DNA of 64,000 nt from Streptomyces fumigatiscleroticus (GCF_014647975.1 NZ_BMQF01000020.1:98942-162941), one strand, 5' to 3'. Shown: positions 50,262 to 61,401, counted from the first letter of the stretch. Numbers and translations are program-made. Notes: generated from the sequence alone by a model not told the origin.

Positions 50262-50657
50262 ATGAGCGCAGACGGCCAGGGAGCACACCACTGGTTCGAC
50301 GACGAGGCCGGGCCGGTCGTCCGTCCGTACGCCATGACGCGCGGCCGTACCACCAGTGCGGTCCAGCACCGCCTCGACCTCATCGCGGTGGTGTCCGCGG
50401 AACCGCACGCGGACGATCCGGAAGCCGACGCGTCGCTCTCCCCGGAACACGTCGACATCGTCGAACTGTGCCGCGAGGCGTCCCAGTCGGTCGCCGAGCT
50501 CGCCGCCGAACTCGACCTGCCCATCGGCGTCGTACGCGTTCTCGTGGGAGACCTCGTGGACGCGGAGCTGGTCCGTGTGACGCGTCCCGTGCCGCCGGCC
50601 GAACTGCCGGACGAGAGCATCCTGCGTGACGTGATCAACGGTCTGCGGGCGCTGTGA
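50262..50657 (+). CDS. cvnC: Conservon DUF742 protein CvnC
   Basis: 131 residues, DUF742 winged-helix-like: WFDDEAGPVVRPYAMTRGRT near the N-terminus, CREASQSVAELAAELDLPIG in the middle and the family ending LPDESILRDVINGLRAL. Binds CvnA/CvnD in conservon complexes. Starts 9 nt after cvnB. A 211-bp gap to cvnD follows, longer than usual. Confidence 0.95.
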   Translation: MSADGQGAHHWFDDEAGPVVRPYAMTRGRTTSAVQHRLDLIAVVSAEPHADDPEADASLSPEHVDIVELCREASQSVAELAAELDLPIGVVRVLVGDLVDAELVRVTRPVPPAELPDESILRDVINGLRAL

Positions 50658-50681
50658 GCGGCACGGAAGCGGGGTGATGAC

Positions 50682-50888
50682 GTGACAGGCCGGCGCTTCC
50701 GGGCCGACCGGGGCGGCACCCGCCGGCCCGGCGTCACCGTCGTCACCTCCGTCTCCGGCACCGGCGGCATCGCCCCCGCCGGCCCCGGCGGCGTCCTCGT
50801 CCTCGAAACTCCCGGCGGCGACAGGTCACGGCCCGCCGCCGGATCCCATCAAGCGAGAGAAGTGAACGATGATCTTCGGGCGTTCTGA
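50682..50888 (+). CDS. Possible 68-codon ORF between cvnC and cvnD
   Basis: GTG start with GGGGTGATGAC before it. The frame overlaps the first 20 nt of cvnD. It reads PGVTVVTSVSGTGGIAPAGP and is Gly/Pro-rich, with no domain. It could be a short peptide that couples cvnC to cvnD translation, a decayed remnant, or chance in GC-rich DNA. I list it because no other explanation fills this gap. Confidence 0.3.
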   Translation: MTGRRFRADRGGTRRPGVTVVTSVSGTGGIAPAGPGGVLVLETPGGDRSRPAAGSHQAREVNDDLRAF

Positions 50889-51474
50889 GCGCGGGAAGCC
50901 TCCGGTCGAGCCCGTCACGCTCAAGATCCTGGTGGCCGGCGGCTTCGGCGTGGGCAAGACCACCCTCGTCGGCGCGGTCAGCGAGATCAGACCGCTGCGC
51001 ACCGAGGAACTGCTCACCGAGGCGGGACGCCCGGTGGACGACGTCCGCGGTGTGGAGGGCAAGCGCACCACCACCGTCGCCATGGACTTCGGCCGTATCA
51101 CGCTCCGCGAGGACCTGGTGCTGTACCTCTTCGGCACACCCGGCCAGGAGCGGTTCTGGTTCATGTGGGACGAGCTGTCCGAGGGCGCGCTCGGCGCCGT
51201 CGTGCTCGCCGACACGCGCCGCCTGGAGGACTGCTTCGCCGCCGTCGACTACTTCGAGCGGCGCTCCATACCGTTCGTCGTCGGCGTCAACTGCTTCGAG
51301 GGGGCGGTGCGTCATCCGGCCGAGGACGTCCGCCGGGCGCTCGATCTCGACGACGGGGTGCCGCTGCTGATGTGCGACGCGCGCGAACGGGAGTCGGTCA
51401 AGGAGGTCCTCATCGAGGTCGTCCAGCACGCGATGGCCCTGGCGGCGAACCGCCGCCGGGCCCTGGCCACCTGA
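50869..51474 (+). CDS. cvnD: Conservon small GTPase CvnD
   Basis: 201 residues, Ras-like GTPase: P-loop GGFGVGKTTLVGAV (about 24-37), switch region (VEGKRTTTVAMDFGRI), G3-type GTPGQERFWFMW (about 88-99), and the guanine-specificity region GVNCFEG in place of the usual NKxD. It has the MglA-like form and switches CvnA-C assemblies. The start at ATG 50869 has GAGAGAAG upstream. Confidence 0.95.
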   Translation: MIFGRSERGKPPVEPVTLKILVAGGFGVGKTTLVGAVSEIRPLRTEELLTEAGRPVDDVRGVEGKRTTTVAMDFGRITLREDLVLYLFGTPGQERFWFMWDELSEGALGAVVLADTRRLEDCFAAVDYFERRSIPFVVGVNCFEGAVRHPAEDVRRALDLDDGVPLLMCDARERESVKEVLIEVVQHAMALAANRRRALAT

Positions 51475-51508
51475 GGGCCGGCCGCCCGAGGGAACCGGCC
51501 CGCGCGGG

Positions 51509-51541
51509 CGGCCCGTACCCCGCCGACCGGGGTACGGGCCG
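51509..51541. terminator. Bidirectional terminator
   Basis: CGGCCCGTACCCCG and its perfect 14-bp inverted copy around a 5-nt loop (CCGAC), between convergent cvnD and glpK. Confidence 0.92.
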
Positions 51542-51572
51542 CTGTCCGGGCGTCGAGCACGCGCGCGTGGTA

Positions 51573-53096
<1,524 letters not shown>

Positions 53097-53118
53097 GGCT
53101 ACCCCTTGGGCTGGGTTC

Positions 53119-53868
53119 TCAGAAGGCTGCGTTGGAGATGAGGCCCGCGAGCGCTCCGCCGATCAGCGGGCCGACGACCGGGATCCAGGCGTACCCCCAG
53201 TCGGACGTCCCCTTGTCGGGGATCGGCAGGAAACTGTGCACGATGCGCGGGCCGAGGTCGCGCGCCGGGTTGATGGCGTAGCCGGTCGGCCCGCCGAGGG
53301 AGAGGCCGATGCCGACCACCAGGAGGGAGACGATCAGCACGAGGGTGCCGGACTGGCCGAGCCCCTCGGTCAGCCCGAAGGCGAGGATCGGCAGCACCAG
53401 CCCGACGGTCGCGATGATCTCCGTGAGCAGGTTGGCGACCGGGTGCCGGATCTCCGGGACGGTGGAGAAGATGCCGATGGTCGGAACCGGCTCCTGAGCC
53501 GTGCCCGGCGTCGTCCCCGTCTGCCGCTTGTTGGCCTGGAACTGGGCGAAGTACGTCAGGTAGCACAGGACGGCGCCGAGCATGGCGCCGGCCATCTGGC
53601 CCAGCAGATAGACCCAGACCTTGTCCCACTCGCCGGTGTCGACGGCGATCCCGAGGGTGACGGCGGGATTGATCTGCCCGCCGGACAGGGGAGCGGCCGT
53701 GTACGCGCCGGCCAGCACCCCGAAGCCCCAGCCGAACGCGATCACGACCCACCCGGACGCCTGTGCCTTGGAGTATCTGAGGGTGACGGCGGCGCAGACA
53801 CCGGCGCCGAAGAGGATCAGGATCGCCGTGCCGATGGTCTCACCGACGAAGATGTTCCCGTTGCTCAT
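53119..53868 (-). CDS. glpF: Glycerol uptake facilitator (aquaglyceroporin)
   Basis: 249 residues, six helices plus two half-helices with both NPA motifs: SGGQINPAVTLG (about residue 66) and GYAINPARDLGPR (about 200; Asp after NPAR is the aquaglyceroporin mark). Facilitates glycerol diffusion. The ATG at 53868 has AGGAG 7-8 nt before it. Followed by glpK. Confidence 0.95.
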   Translation of the reverse strand: MSNGNIFVGETIGTAILILFGAGVCAAVTLRYSKAQASGWVVIAFGWGFGVLAGAYTAAPLSGGQINPAVTLGIAVDTGEWDKVWVYLLGQMAGAMLGAVLCYLTYFAQFQANKRQTGTTPGTAQEPVPTIGIFSTVPEIRHPVANLLTEIIATVGLVLPILAFGLTEGLGQSGTLVLIVSLLVVGIGLSLGGPTGYAINPARDLGPRIVHSFLPIPDKGTSDWGYAWIPVVGPLIGGALAGLISNAAF

Positions 53869-54436
53869 GGCGGCTCCTAGGCCCTGACCCGGGACGGTGA
53901 ATGCGCCCGGGTTCCTCCGTGCGGGAGTGCTGTTCCGGTGCGACTTCAGCCGGAGGCAGGGAGGTGCCGCGCCCCGCCCGGCGTCCGTGACGAGCGTGCC
54001 GTCGCAGCCGAATCGCCCGTGGGGGAATGGGCCGTTGCGCAGCAGGGCCCGCGCGGCGCAGTGCCGGAAAACGCCGGGATGTACGGCGATGTCGACTGAC
54101 ACCGGAAGTGTTCACCGGCGCCCAGGGAGCGTCAAGGTCGCCGACGGCAACGGTTGCGCGGGAGGTGAACGGGGGCTCAGCACCACCCGGACCTGCCCAG
54201 TGAGCCGTTCGGACCCGGTGGGGCCGCCCTGCCCGGCCGCGTATTTTGGCCGAGGCGTTGCGCAGGCGACGACTCGGCCACACGTGCCGGTGCCGGCTCC
54301 CGCGCCGACGGCCCGCCCCCGCGCGGGTGCCGCTTCTCTTGCCGGGAGAGCCGCCCCGCGGGGACCCACAGCGGTGAGTCCCGGACCGGCGCGACCGGTT
54401 CCCCGCACCGCCCCGCACCTGATAAATGCAGGGACC
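53869..54436. promoter_or_regulatory. Divergent glpF / dipeptidase region
   Basis: Non-coding, 568 bp. The leftward glpF promoter must lie here, but I see no clear consensus pair and no obvious GylR-type operator. On the right, TGATAAAT at 54420-54427 lies 10 nt before the dipeptidase ATG and is a good -10. No ORF is supported. Confidence 0.4.
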
Positions 54437-55261
54437 ATGACACGAGCCTCCACCGCACTGCGCAGACTGGTCACCACCCTCGCCGCTCTGCTCGCCGTGA
54501 CCGCCACCGGTACCCCCGCCCAGGCGAAGACCGAGCCCGAGGCACCGGCGGACTTCGTGGCCCTGAACAGAGTCGACCCGACGATCATCCAGGAGATGCG
54601 CTACTTCACCCCGCACAACTTCGTCGGAGAGCGCATCGACGGCTACCGGCAGCCCCTGTGCATCCTCACCCGCCCCGCCGCCGAAGCACTGCACCGGGCG
54701 CAGCTGACGCTCCTGCGCAAGGGCTACAGCCTCAAGGTGTACGACTGCTACCGGCCGCAACGCGCCGTCGACCACTTCGTCCGCTGGGCCGAGGACCTCG
54801 ACGACCAGGCGATGAAGGCCGAGTTCTACCCGGACGTCGACAAGACCCGGCTCTTCGCCGACGGCTACATCGCGGAGAAGTCCGGCCACAGCCGCGGCTC
54901 GACGACGGACCTCACGATCGTGAAGCTCCCGGCGCGGCCGACCCGGCCGTACCACCCGGGACAACCCCTCCAGCCCTGTTTCGCGCCCCAGAAGGAGCGC
55001 TTCCCCGACAACTCCGTCGACATGGGCACCGGCTTCGACTGCTTCGACACCCTCGCGCACACCGAGGACCCGCGCATCGAGGGCGAACAGCGCGCCAACC
55101 GGCTGCTGCTCAAGCGGACGCTGGAGGACCTCGGCTTCGTGAACCTCGCCGAGGAGTGGTGGCACTACACGTACAAGCCGGAGCCCTACCCGGACACCTA
55201 CTTCGACTTCCCCGTGTCGCAGCGGTCCCTGGCCGGCGACGACCGAGCCGCCTTCCACTGA
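54437..55261 (+). CDS. VanX-like D-Ala-D-Ala dipeptidase (M15D)
   Basis: 274 residues. Sec signal peptide (MTRASTALRRLVTTLAALLA ending AQA, cut near residue 30), so exported. VanX/DdpX family zinc site: SGHSRGSTTDLTI (SxHxxGxxxD) and EEWWHY (ExxWH), with the DCYRPQRAV substrate region. VanX proper is cytoplasmic and breaks D-Ala-D-Ala in vancomycin resistance. An exported form more likely recycles or trims peptidoglycan dipeptide. No vanHAS genes are near, so resistance is not implied. Confidence 0.92.
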   Translation: MTRASTALRRLVTTLAALLAVTATGTPAQAKTEPEAPADFVALNRVDPTIIQEMRYFTPHNFVGERIDGYRQPLCILTRPAAEALHRAQLTLLRKGYSLKVYDCYRPQRAVDHFVRWAEDLDDQAMKAEFYPDVDKTRLFADGYIAEKSGHSRGSTTDLTIVKLPARPTRPYHPGQPLQPCFAPQKERFPDNSVDMGTGFDCFDTLAHTEDPRIEGEQRANRLLLKRTLEDLGFVNLAEEWWHYTYKPEPYPDTYFDFPVSQRSLAGDDRAAFH

Positions 55262-55293
55262 CGCCCCCGCCGCGATCGGATACAGTCCGCCGC

Positions 55294-55833
55294 GTGCCCG
55301 GAACCCGAGCCCCCAGCCACCCCGGCCCCGTGCCGAACAGCCACTGTTCGAGCTGCGGGGCACCTTACGGAGAGGACGTCTCCGGCTGGCCCCGCACCTG
55401 CCCGGCGTGCGGCACCACGGCCTACCGCAACCCGCTGCCGGTCGCGGTCGCCCTCCAGCCCGTGTACGACACGCGGGGCACCGCCCTGGTGGTCATCACC
55501 CGGACCGTGCGTCCCGCGCGCGGGGGCATCGCCCTGCCCGGCGGTTACGTGGACGACCGTGAGGACTGGCGGCAGGCCGTCGTCCGCGAGCTCGAGGAGG
55601 AGACCGGCATCGACGCCGCCAGCCGCGACGTGCGCCTGGCCGACGCCATGAGCTCGCCCGACGGCCACCTGCTGCTGTTCGGGATGCTGCCGGAGCGCCC
55701 GGCCGAGCACCTGCCGGCCTCCGCCGCCACGGACGAGACGGAGGGCTGGCACCTGCTGCGCAGACCGGAGGAGCTCGCCTTCCCCCTGCACACGCTGGCC
55801 GTACGCGCCTGGTTCGAGGGCCGCTACAGCTGA
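55294..55833 (+). CDS. NUDIX hydrolase with zinc ribbon
   Basis: 179 residues. N-terminal zinc ribbon (HCSSCGAPYG, RTCPACGTTAYRN), then a NUDIX domain with a complete Nudix box, GYVDDREDWRQAVVREL followed by EEETGI. Hydrolyses a nucleoside-diphosphate-linked compound; NudC-like in layout but shorter, so the substrate is open. GTG start at 55294 with TACAGT 7 nt before it: probably leaderless. Its end overlaps the convergent GH31 gene by 10 bp. Confidence 0.88.
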   Translation: MPGTRAPSHPGPVPNSHCSSCGAPYGEDVSGWPRTCPACGTTAYRNPLPVAVALQPVYDTRGTALVVITRTVRPARGGIALPGGYVDDREDWRQAVVRELEEETGIDAASRDVRLADAMSSPDGHLLLFGMLPERPAEHLPASAATDETEGWHLLRRPEELAFPLHTLAVRAWFEGRYS

Positions 55834-58202
55834 GCCCCCAGCTCACCGAGCCCGCGGACGCGCACCGGGTGGGGCGGCTCGTCCGGACCGTCCTCGCCCT
55901 GCCGCTCGACGACCACCCGCCGTCCCTCCAGACGGGCGGTGTAACGTTCGGCCTCCGGTTCCTCCCAGCCGTCGCCCGCGTCCCGCACGACCAGCCCGCC
56001 CCCCGTCCGTCCCCGGTCGGGCGCCCACACCTCCAGTTCCAGCCCACCGTCGTCCCCGCGCACCGGAATGACGGCGCCCGCGCGGGCAAACACCGGGATC
56101 CGCGACAAGGGGGCGTCGACGAGCACCTGGGCGGGCCCCTCGTACGCCCGCTCCGTGGCGGTGTCGTACCAGCGGCCCCGAGGCAACTGCACCGTACGCC
56201 GGTCCGCTCCGGGAACCAGGACGGGCGCCACCAGGAGACAGTCGCCGAGCAGGAAAGCGTCCTCGCAGTCGCGCAGCGCCCGGTCCTCGGGCGCCGACCA
56301 CCACAGCGGCCGCACATAGGGCGCCCCCGTGCGCCGGGCGAGATGCGCCAGCGTCACGAAGTAGGGCAGCAGCCGCCGGCGCTCCTCGAGCACCACGCGC
56401 GCGTGCTCCAGCACCTCGTCACCGAACTCCCACGGCTCCCTGCGCCCCGCCCGCAGGCTCGCGTGCGTACGGAACAGCGGCAGATGGGCGGCGAGCTGGA
56501 ACCACCGCAGATACAGCTCGGGCGACGGACTCCCGTCGAAGCCGCCCACGTCGGGCCCCGAGTACGGCACCCCGCACAGCCCCAGGCCCATGACGAGGGC
56601 CAGCGACGCCCGCAGGCCCGGCCAGCCCGTGGCCACGTCACCGGACCACGTCCCGCCGTAGCGCTGCATGCCGGCCCATCCGGAGCGGGAGAAGACGAAC
56701 GGCCGCTGGCCGGGCGCCAGCCTCCGCAGCCCCTCGTAGGCCGCCCTGGCCATGCACAGGGCGTACACGTTGTGCGCCTCGCGATGGTCGCCGTCCCGCC
56801 CGTCCAGGGAGTGCCGGGCCGAACGCGGCAGCGTCGTCTCCCCGAAGGCGGTGAAGGAGGTCGGCTCGTTCATGTCGAGCCAGAAGCCCGTGAACCCCTG
56901 CGCGAGCCGCTCCTCGTACAGCCCGCCCCACCACTCACGCACGCGCGCGTGCGTGAAATCCGGGAAGACCGCCTCCCCGGGCCACACGACCCCGCGCACG
57001 ACCTCCCCCGAGGCGTCCCGCACGAACACGTCCCCGGCCGAGCCGCTGTCGTACACCGCGTTGCCGGGCGCGGCCTCCACCGCCGGGTCGACGATCGACA
57101 CCAGCCGGATCCCGTCCCGGCGCAGCTCCTCGGCCAGCACCGGCAGCTTGGGGAACCGGTCCTGGTCGACCGTGAACACCCGGTGGGCGTCGTAGTGGTC
57201 GATGTCCAGGTGCACGGCGTCCAGCGGCAGACCGCGCTCCTGGTAGCCCGCGACGATCCGCCGCACCTCCTGCTCGCTGCCGAAGCCCCAGCGCGCGTGA
57301 TGGTGACCGAGCGCCCACGTGGGGGGCAGCGCCGGCGCACCGGTGAGCGAGGCCCAGGCGCGCAGCACGCGCGCGGGGGTGCCCGCCATCACCCAGCAGC
57401 GCAGCGGACCGCCGTCCATCCGCAGCACGCTCGTCCCGGGCCGGTCGTGCCCCGAACCGGCGCCCTCCGCACCCTCGCGCAATGTCACCGAGCCGTCCCA
57501 GGAACTGTCGTAGAACACCAGGTGCGTGCCCGCGTCGGCCACCACCATCTGGAGCGGCATCGTGATGTACAGCGGGTCGTCACCGGGGGAGAAGGCCAGT
57601 CCGGGATCGGTGTTCCACAGCCGGTAGGTGCCGTCCCGCAGCCGCGGACCCGAGGCACGCCCCCCGAGCCCGAAGAACCGTGCGTCCGCCCCCACTTCCG
57701 ACCGCTGCATCCAGCGCGCCGTGCCGCCCCCGGCCGGCTCCCACCACCGAGGTGGCAGATCGCGGCGCAGCACCAGCCCGCCGGGCGTGCGCACCTCGAC
57801 CGCACCGTGCCGGGAGATCCCGACCGTCGCCCGCTCGGCCACCACCCGCCAGCCGCCGTCCGTGTCCGGTTCCAGCGCCGCCCGCGGATCCGGCTCCGGA
57901 CAGCGGCCCGCCAGCGCGTACGACGGCTCAGGACCGGCCCCGTCCCAGCCCCAGAAGACAGCCCCGTTGACGGCCACGCGGACGCGCAGCTCGGCACGGT
58001 CGAACCGGACGACACCGCCGCCGGGCCCGGGCTCCACCTCCCGCACGGGCCCCGGCACCCGCGCCCGCTCGGCCCCCCGCGGCGGCAGCCCCGTGGCGTC
58101 CGCACGCCTCCTGCGCCATGCCGCCCGTACGGTACGCAACCCCTGGGCCGCCCCCGCCGAACCCATCGCTTTCACCGAACGCACCAGGTCACGACCGTCC
58201 AT
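55824..58202 (-). CDS. GH31 alpha-glucosidase/xylosidase
   Basis: 792 residues from the ATG at 58202; a GTG at 58211 lies inside the ribosome binding site. GH31 layout: N-terminal beta-sandwich, TIM barrel and C-terminal beta domains. The nucleophile is Asp443 in FWLDMNEPTSFT, the acid/base Asp522 in GGTWSGDVATGW, and RYGGTW and FRTHASLR complete the active site. Releases glucose or related sugars from the non-reducing end. No signal peptide, so intracellular use of maltose- or isomaltose-like oligosaccharides. Confidence 0.93.
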   Translation of the reverse strand: MDGRDLVRSVKAMGSAGAAQGLRTVRAAWRRRRADATGLPPRGAERARVPGPVREVEPGPGGGVVRFDRAELRVRVAVNGAVFWGWDGAGPEPSYALAGRCPEPDPRAALEPDTDGGWRVVAERATVGISRHGAVEVRTPGGLVLRRDLPPRWWEPAGGGTARWMQRSEVGADARFFGLGGRASGPRLRDGTYRLWNTDPGLAFSPGDDPLYITMPLQMVVADAGTHLVFYDSSWDGSVTLREGAEGAGSGHDRPGTSVLRMDGGPLRCWVMAGTPARVLRAWASLTGAPALPPTWALGHHHARWGFGSEQEVRRIVAGYQERGLPLDAVHLDIDHYDAHRVFTVDQDRFPKLPVLAEELRRDGIRLVSIVDPAVEAAPGNAVYDSGSAGDVFVRDASGEVVRGVVWPGEAVFPDFTHARVREWWGGLYEERLAQGFTGFWLDMNEPTSFTAFGETTLPRSARHSLDGRDGDHREAHNVYALCMARAAYEGLRRLAPGQRPFVFSRSGWAGMQRYGGTWSGDVATGWPGLRASLALVMGLGLCGVPYSGPDVGGFDGSPSPELYLRWFQLAAHLPLFRTHASLRAGRREPWEFGDEVLEHARVVLEERRRLLPYFVTLAHLARRTGAPYVRPLWWSAPEDRALRDCEDAFLLGDCLLVAPVLVPGADRRTVQLPRGRWYDTATERAYEGPAQVLVDAPLSRIPVFARAGAVIPVRGDDGGLELEVWAPDRGRTGGGLVVRDAGDGWEEPEAERYTARLEGRRVVVERQGEDGPDEPPHPVRVRGLGELGAQL

Positions 58203-58414
58203 GCTGCTCACCCTGCCATTGACCGCCCCATGCGCGCGTGCCGTTCAACTGCCGTTCACCCGTGCCGAAACCACATCTTCACGACGCGGACTATGTGGGG
58301 CGGACCCTGGTGCAGCAGTCGATCACATGGCATCGTCCGTGTCAGCCGCGTCACGCGCACACCCCGGCCCGTGCGCGGAGGACGCACACGACGCGCACAG
58401 TCCGGGAGACTCCC

Positions 58415-60391
58415 ATGCCGACCCAGAATCCCCAGCCGCTCTGGCAACCGGATGCCGAACGCATCGCCCGGGCACGGATCACCGGGTTCCAGACCTGGGC
58501 CGCCGAACACCACGGCGCCCCCTCGGAAGGAGGGTACGCGCCCCTTCACCGCTGGTCCGTCGACGAACCGGAGACCTTCTGGAAAGCGGTCACGGAATGG
58601 TTCGACGTACGGTTCTCCACCCTCTACGCGCGCGTACTGGGCGACCGCTCGATGCCCGGCGCCCAGTGGTTCCCCGGAGCGAGGCTCAACTACGCCGAGC
58701 ACGCCCTGCGCGCGGCCGCCACCCGCCCCGACGAACCGGCCCTCCTCCACGTCGACGAGAGCCACGAACCGCGCCCCGTCACCTGGTCCGCACTGCGCCG
58801 CCAGGTCGGCTCGCTCGCCGCCGAGCTGCGCGCCCTCGGAGTACACCCCGGAGACCGCGTCAGCGGCTACCTCCCGAACATCCCGCAGGCCGTCGTCGCC
58901 CTGCTCGCCACGGCAGCCGTGGGCGGCGTCTGGACCTCCTGCGCCCCCGACTTCGGCGCCCGCAGCGTCCTGGACCGCTTCCAGCAGGTCGAGCCCGTCG
59001 TACTGATCACCGTCGACGGCTACCGCTACGGCGGCAAGGAGCACGACCGCCGCGCGGTCGTCGCCGAGCTCCGCCGCGAACTGCCCACCCTGCGCGCGGT
59101 GGTCCACATTCCGCTCCTCGGCACCGAGGCACCCGAAGGCACCCTGGAGTGGTCGGCCCTCACGGCCGCGGACACGGAACCCGTCTTCGAGCAGGTCCCC
59201 TTCGACCACCCCCTGTGGGTGCTCTACTCCTCCGGCACCACCGGCCTGCCCAAGGCCATCGTCCAGTCCCAGGGCGGCATCCTGGTCGAGCACCTCAAAC
59301 AGCTCGGCCTCCACTGCGACCTGGGGCCCGGGGACCGCTTCTTCTGGTACACCTCCACCGGCTGGATGATGTGGAACTTCCTCGTCTCCGGCCTGCTCAC
59401 CGGAACCACGATCGTCCTCTACGACGGCAGCCCCGGCCACCCGGACACCGGCGCCCAGTGGCGGGTCGCCGCACGCACGCGTGCCACCCTCTTCGGCACC
59501 TCGGCCGCGTACGTCATGGCCTGCCGCAAGGCCGGCGTGCACCCCGCCCGCGACCACGACCTGTCCACGGTCCAGTGCGTCGCCACCACCGGCTCGCCCC
59601 TGCCGCCCGACGGCTTCCAGTGGCTGCACGACGAGTTCGCGCGCAGCGGGGCCGACCTGTGGATCGCCTCCGTCAGCGGCGGCACGGACGTGTGCTCCTG
59701 TTTCGCGGGCGCCGTACCGACCCTGCCCGTGTACATCGGCGAGCTCCAGGCACCCGGCCTCGGCACCGACCTCCAGTCCTGGGACCCGGCCGGCCGGCCC
59801 CTGGTCGACGAGGTCGGCGAGCTGGTCGTCACCAACCCCATGCCGTCGATGCCGATCCGGTTCTGGAACGACCCCGACGGCAGCCGCTACCACGACAGCT
59901 ACTTCGACACCTACCCCGGCGTCTGGCGGCACGGCGACTGGATCACCGTCACCTCACGCGGCTCCGTCGTCATCCACGGCCGCTCCGACTCCACGCTCAA
60001 CCGCCAGGGCGTACGCATGGGTTCGGCCGACATCTACGAAGCCGTCGAACGCCTCCCGGAGATCAAGGAATCCCTCGTCGTCGGCATCGAACAGCCCGAC
60101 GGCGGCTACTGGATGCCGCTCTTCGTCCACCTCGCCCCTGGAGCGGCCCTCGACGACGCCCTCCTGGACCGCATCAAGCGGACCATCCGCGAACAGCTCT
60201 CACCGCGCCACGTCCCCGACGAGATCATCGAAGTGCCCGGAATCCCGCACACCCTCACCGGCAAACGCATCGAGGTACCGGTCAAACGCCTCCTCCAGGG
60301 CACCCCGCTGGAGAAGGCGGTCAACCCGGGCTCCATCGACGACCTCGGCCTGCTCCACTTCTACGAGGACCTGGCCCGCAAGCGGTCCTGA
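58415..60391 (+). CDS. acsA: Acetoacetyl-CoA synthetase
   Basis: 658 residues, ANL adenylate-forming superfamily: acetoacetate + CoA + ATP to acetoacetyl-CoA. Motifs: ATP-binding VLYSSGTTGLPKAI (about 270), WYTSTGWMMWNFLVSGLLTG, HGRSDSTLNRQGVRMGSADI and the C-terminal Lys motif HTLTGKRIEVPVK. Length and N-terminal AEHHGAPSEGGYAPLHRWSV are typical of acetoacetate-CoA ligases. Start at ATG 58415 with GGGAG before it. Divergent to the GH31 gene. Confidence 0.93.
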   Translation: MPTQNPQPLWQPDAERIARARITGFQTWAAEHHGAPSEGGYAPLHRWSVDEPETFWKAVTEWFDVRFSTLYARVLGDRSMPGAQWFPGARLNYAEHALRAAATRPDEPALLHVDESHEPRPVTWSALRRQVGSLAAELRALGVHPGDRVSGYLPNIPQAVVALLATAAVGGVWTSCAPDFGARSVLDRFQQVEPVVLITVDGYRYGGKEHDRRAVVAELRRELPTLRAVVHIPLLGTEAPEGTLEWSALTAADTEPVFEQVPFDHPLWVLYSSGTTGLPKAIVQSQGGILVEHLKQLGLHCDLGPGDRFFWYTSTGWMMWNFLVSGLLTGTTIVLYDGSPGHPDTGAQWRVAARTRATLFGTSAAYVMACRKAGVHPARDHDLSTVQCVATTGSPLPPDGFQWLHDEFARSGADLWIASVSGGTDVCSCFAGAVPTLPVYIGELQAPGLGTDLQSWDPAGRPLVDEVGELVVTNPMPSMPIRFWNDPDGSRYHDSYFDTYPGVWRHGDWITVTSRGSVVIHGRSDSTLNRQGVRMGSADIYEAVERLPEIKESLVVGIEQPDGGYWMPLFVHLAPGAALDDALLDRIKRTIREQLSPRHVPDEIIEVPGIPHTLTGKRIEVPVKRLLQGTPLEKAVNPGSIDDLGLLHFYEDLARKRS

Positions 60392-60467
60392 CCGGGCACC
60401 CGGACGCCACTGTCAGTGCCGGCGATTACTGTGAGTGAGCATTGATCGACCGTGCACAGGGGGAACA

Positions 60468-61358
60468 ATGGCTCACACCGGCCACCAGACCATGCGACGC
60501 GTCCTGCGCCGTGAGATCGCCGGCACCATCGGCCTGCTCACCGACGAAGACGACTTCCGCGCCATGCGGCGCTACCGCAGCTTCACCTTCGACGACCACA
60601 CCACCTACCTCCGGCAGGTGGAGGCCCTGCTCCGCACCCGGTCCGCCCAGGGCAACCACACCACGGTGGCCCTCTTCGACCCGGCGGACTACGCCGAGTT
60701 CTGCGCGGGTACGGGCCTCGACCCCGACATCCCGTCGAGCCGCACCCGGTTCACCGCCGAACTCGCGGCCACCGGCCCCACCGTGCCCTACGAGGGGCAG
60801 CCCCTCGCCGACCTCCTCCCCGCCCTCGTCGACGAAGCCGTCCGGCAGGCGACCTGGGAGTACGCCGCCAACCGCCTCGCCCGCCTCGGCACCTGCACGC
60901 TCTGCGGCGAGGACCTCGGCCGTGCCGCCTTCGCCCGCGCCTCCGCCCTGCTCGTCCGCATCCTCGACACCGCACCACCCGGCGACCGGCACCTGGTGTG
61001 CAGCGTCTCGGGGACGCCGGAGACCCTCACCTGCGTCCTTTACGCCGACCAGGACACCGACGGCACGACACCACTGGACGAGGCGGAGACCCTCGAATTC
61101 ACCACCGTCCTCGCCCTCGGCCTCGCCGCCCACAGCCCCGGCGGACTCGTCATGCGCACCACCGCCCCCGGCACCCCCGACCGCGTCTACGGCTGGCGCC
61201 TGCGCGGACACGGCCTCCAGCCCCTCACCGCCGGGGAGGTCTTCGACGCCTACTGCACCGACATCGAGTCGGGAGACCTCGTCTCCCCGGAGTCGAACGT
61301 CGACTACTCCACACCGCCCGACCTCGGGGAGGAACCGCTGCCCGGCCACCACCACTGA
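60468..61358 (+). CDS. Conserved-type hypothetical protein
   Basis: 296 residues from ATG 60468, with AGGGGGAACA as ribosome binding site. No recognised domain. Mixed alpha/beta pattern: RREIAGTIGLLTDEDDFRAM, TFDDHTTYLRQVEALLRTRS, a short CTLCGED that could bind a metal, and a DUF-like C-terminus (GHGLQPLTAGEVFDAYCTDI) ending in His-rich GHHH. Cytoplasmic. Function unknown; ends at a terminator shared with ptsI. Confidence 0.75.
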   Translation: MAHTGHQTMRRVLRREIAGTIGLLTDEDDFRAMRRYRSFTFDDHTTYLRQVEALLRTRSAQGNHTTVALFDPADYAEFCAGTGLDPDIPSSRTRFTAELAATGPTVPYEGQPLADLLPALVDEAVRQATWEYAANRLARLGTCTLCGEDLGRAAFARASALLVRILDTAPPGDRHLVCSVSGTPETLTCVLYADQDTDGTTPLDEAETLEFTTVLALGLAAHSPGGLVMRTTAPGTPDRVYGWRLRGHGLQPLTAGEVFDAYCTDIESGDLVSPESNVDYSTPPDLGEEPLPGHHH

Positions 61359-61361
61359 ACG

Positions 61362-61401
61362 CCGCAGGGGCGCCCCACCCGAAGGTGAGGCACCCCTGCG
61401 G
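61362..61401. terminator. Bidirectional terminator
   Basis: CCGCAGGGG and its inverted copy with near-matching inner bases, between the hypothetical gene and convergent ptsI. Confidence 0.8.

Noticed and set aside
54437..55261. Vancomycin resistance locus
   Set aside because: Only a single exported VanX-like gene; vanH, vanA and vanRS are absent.
55869..60438. Long plus-strand frames over the GH31 gene and acsA
   Set aside because: Antisense or off-frame shadows; catalytic motifs lie in the listed frames.
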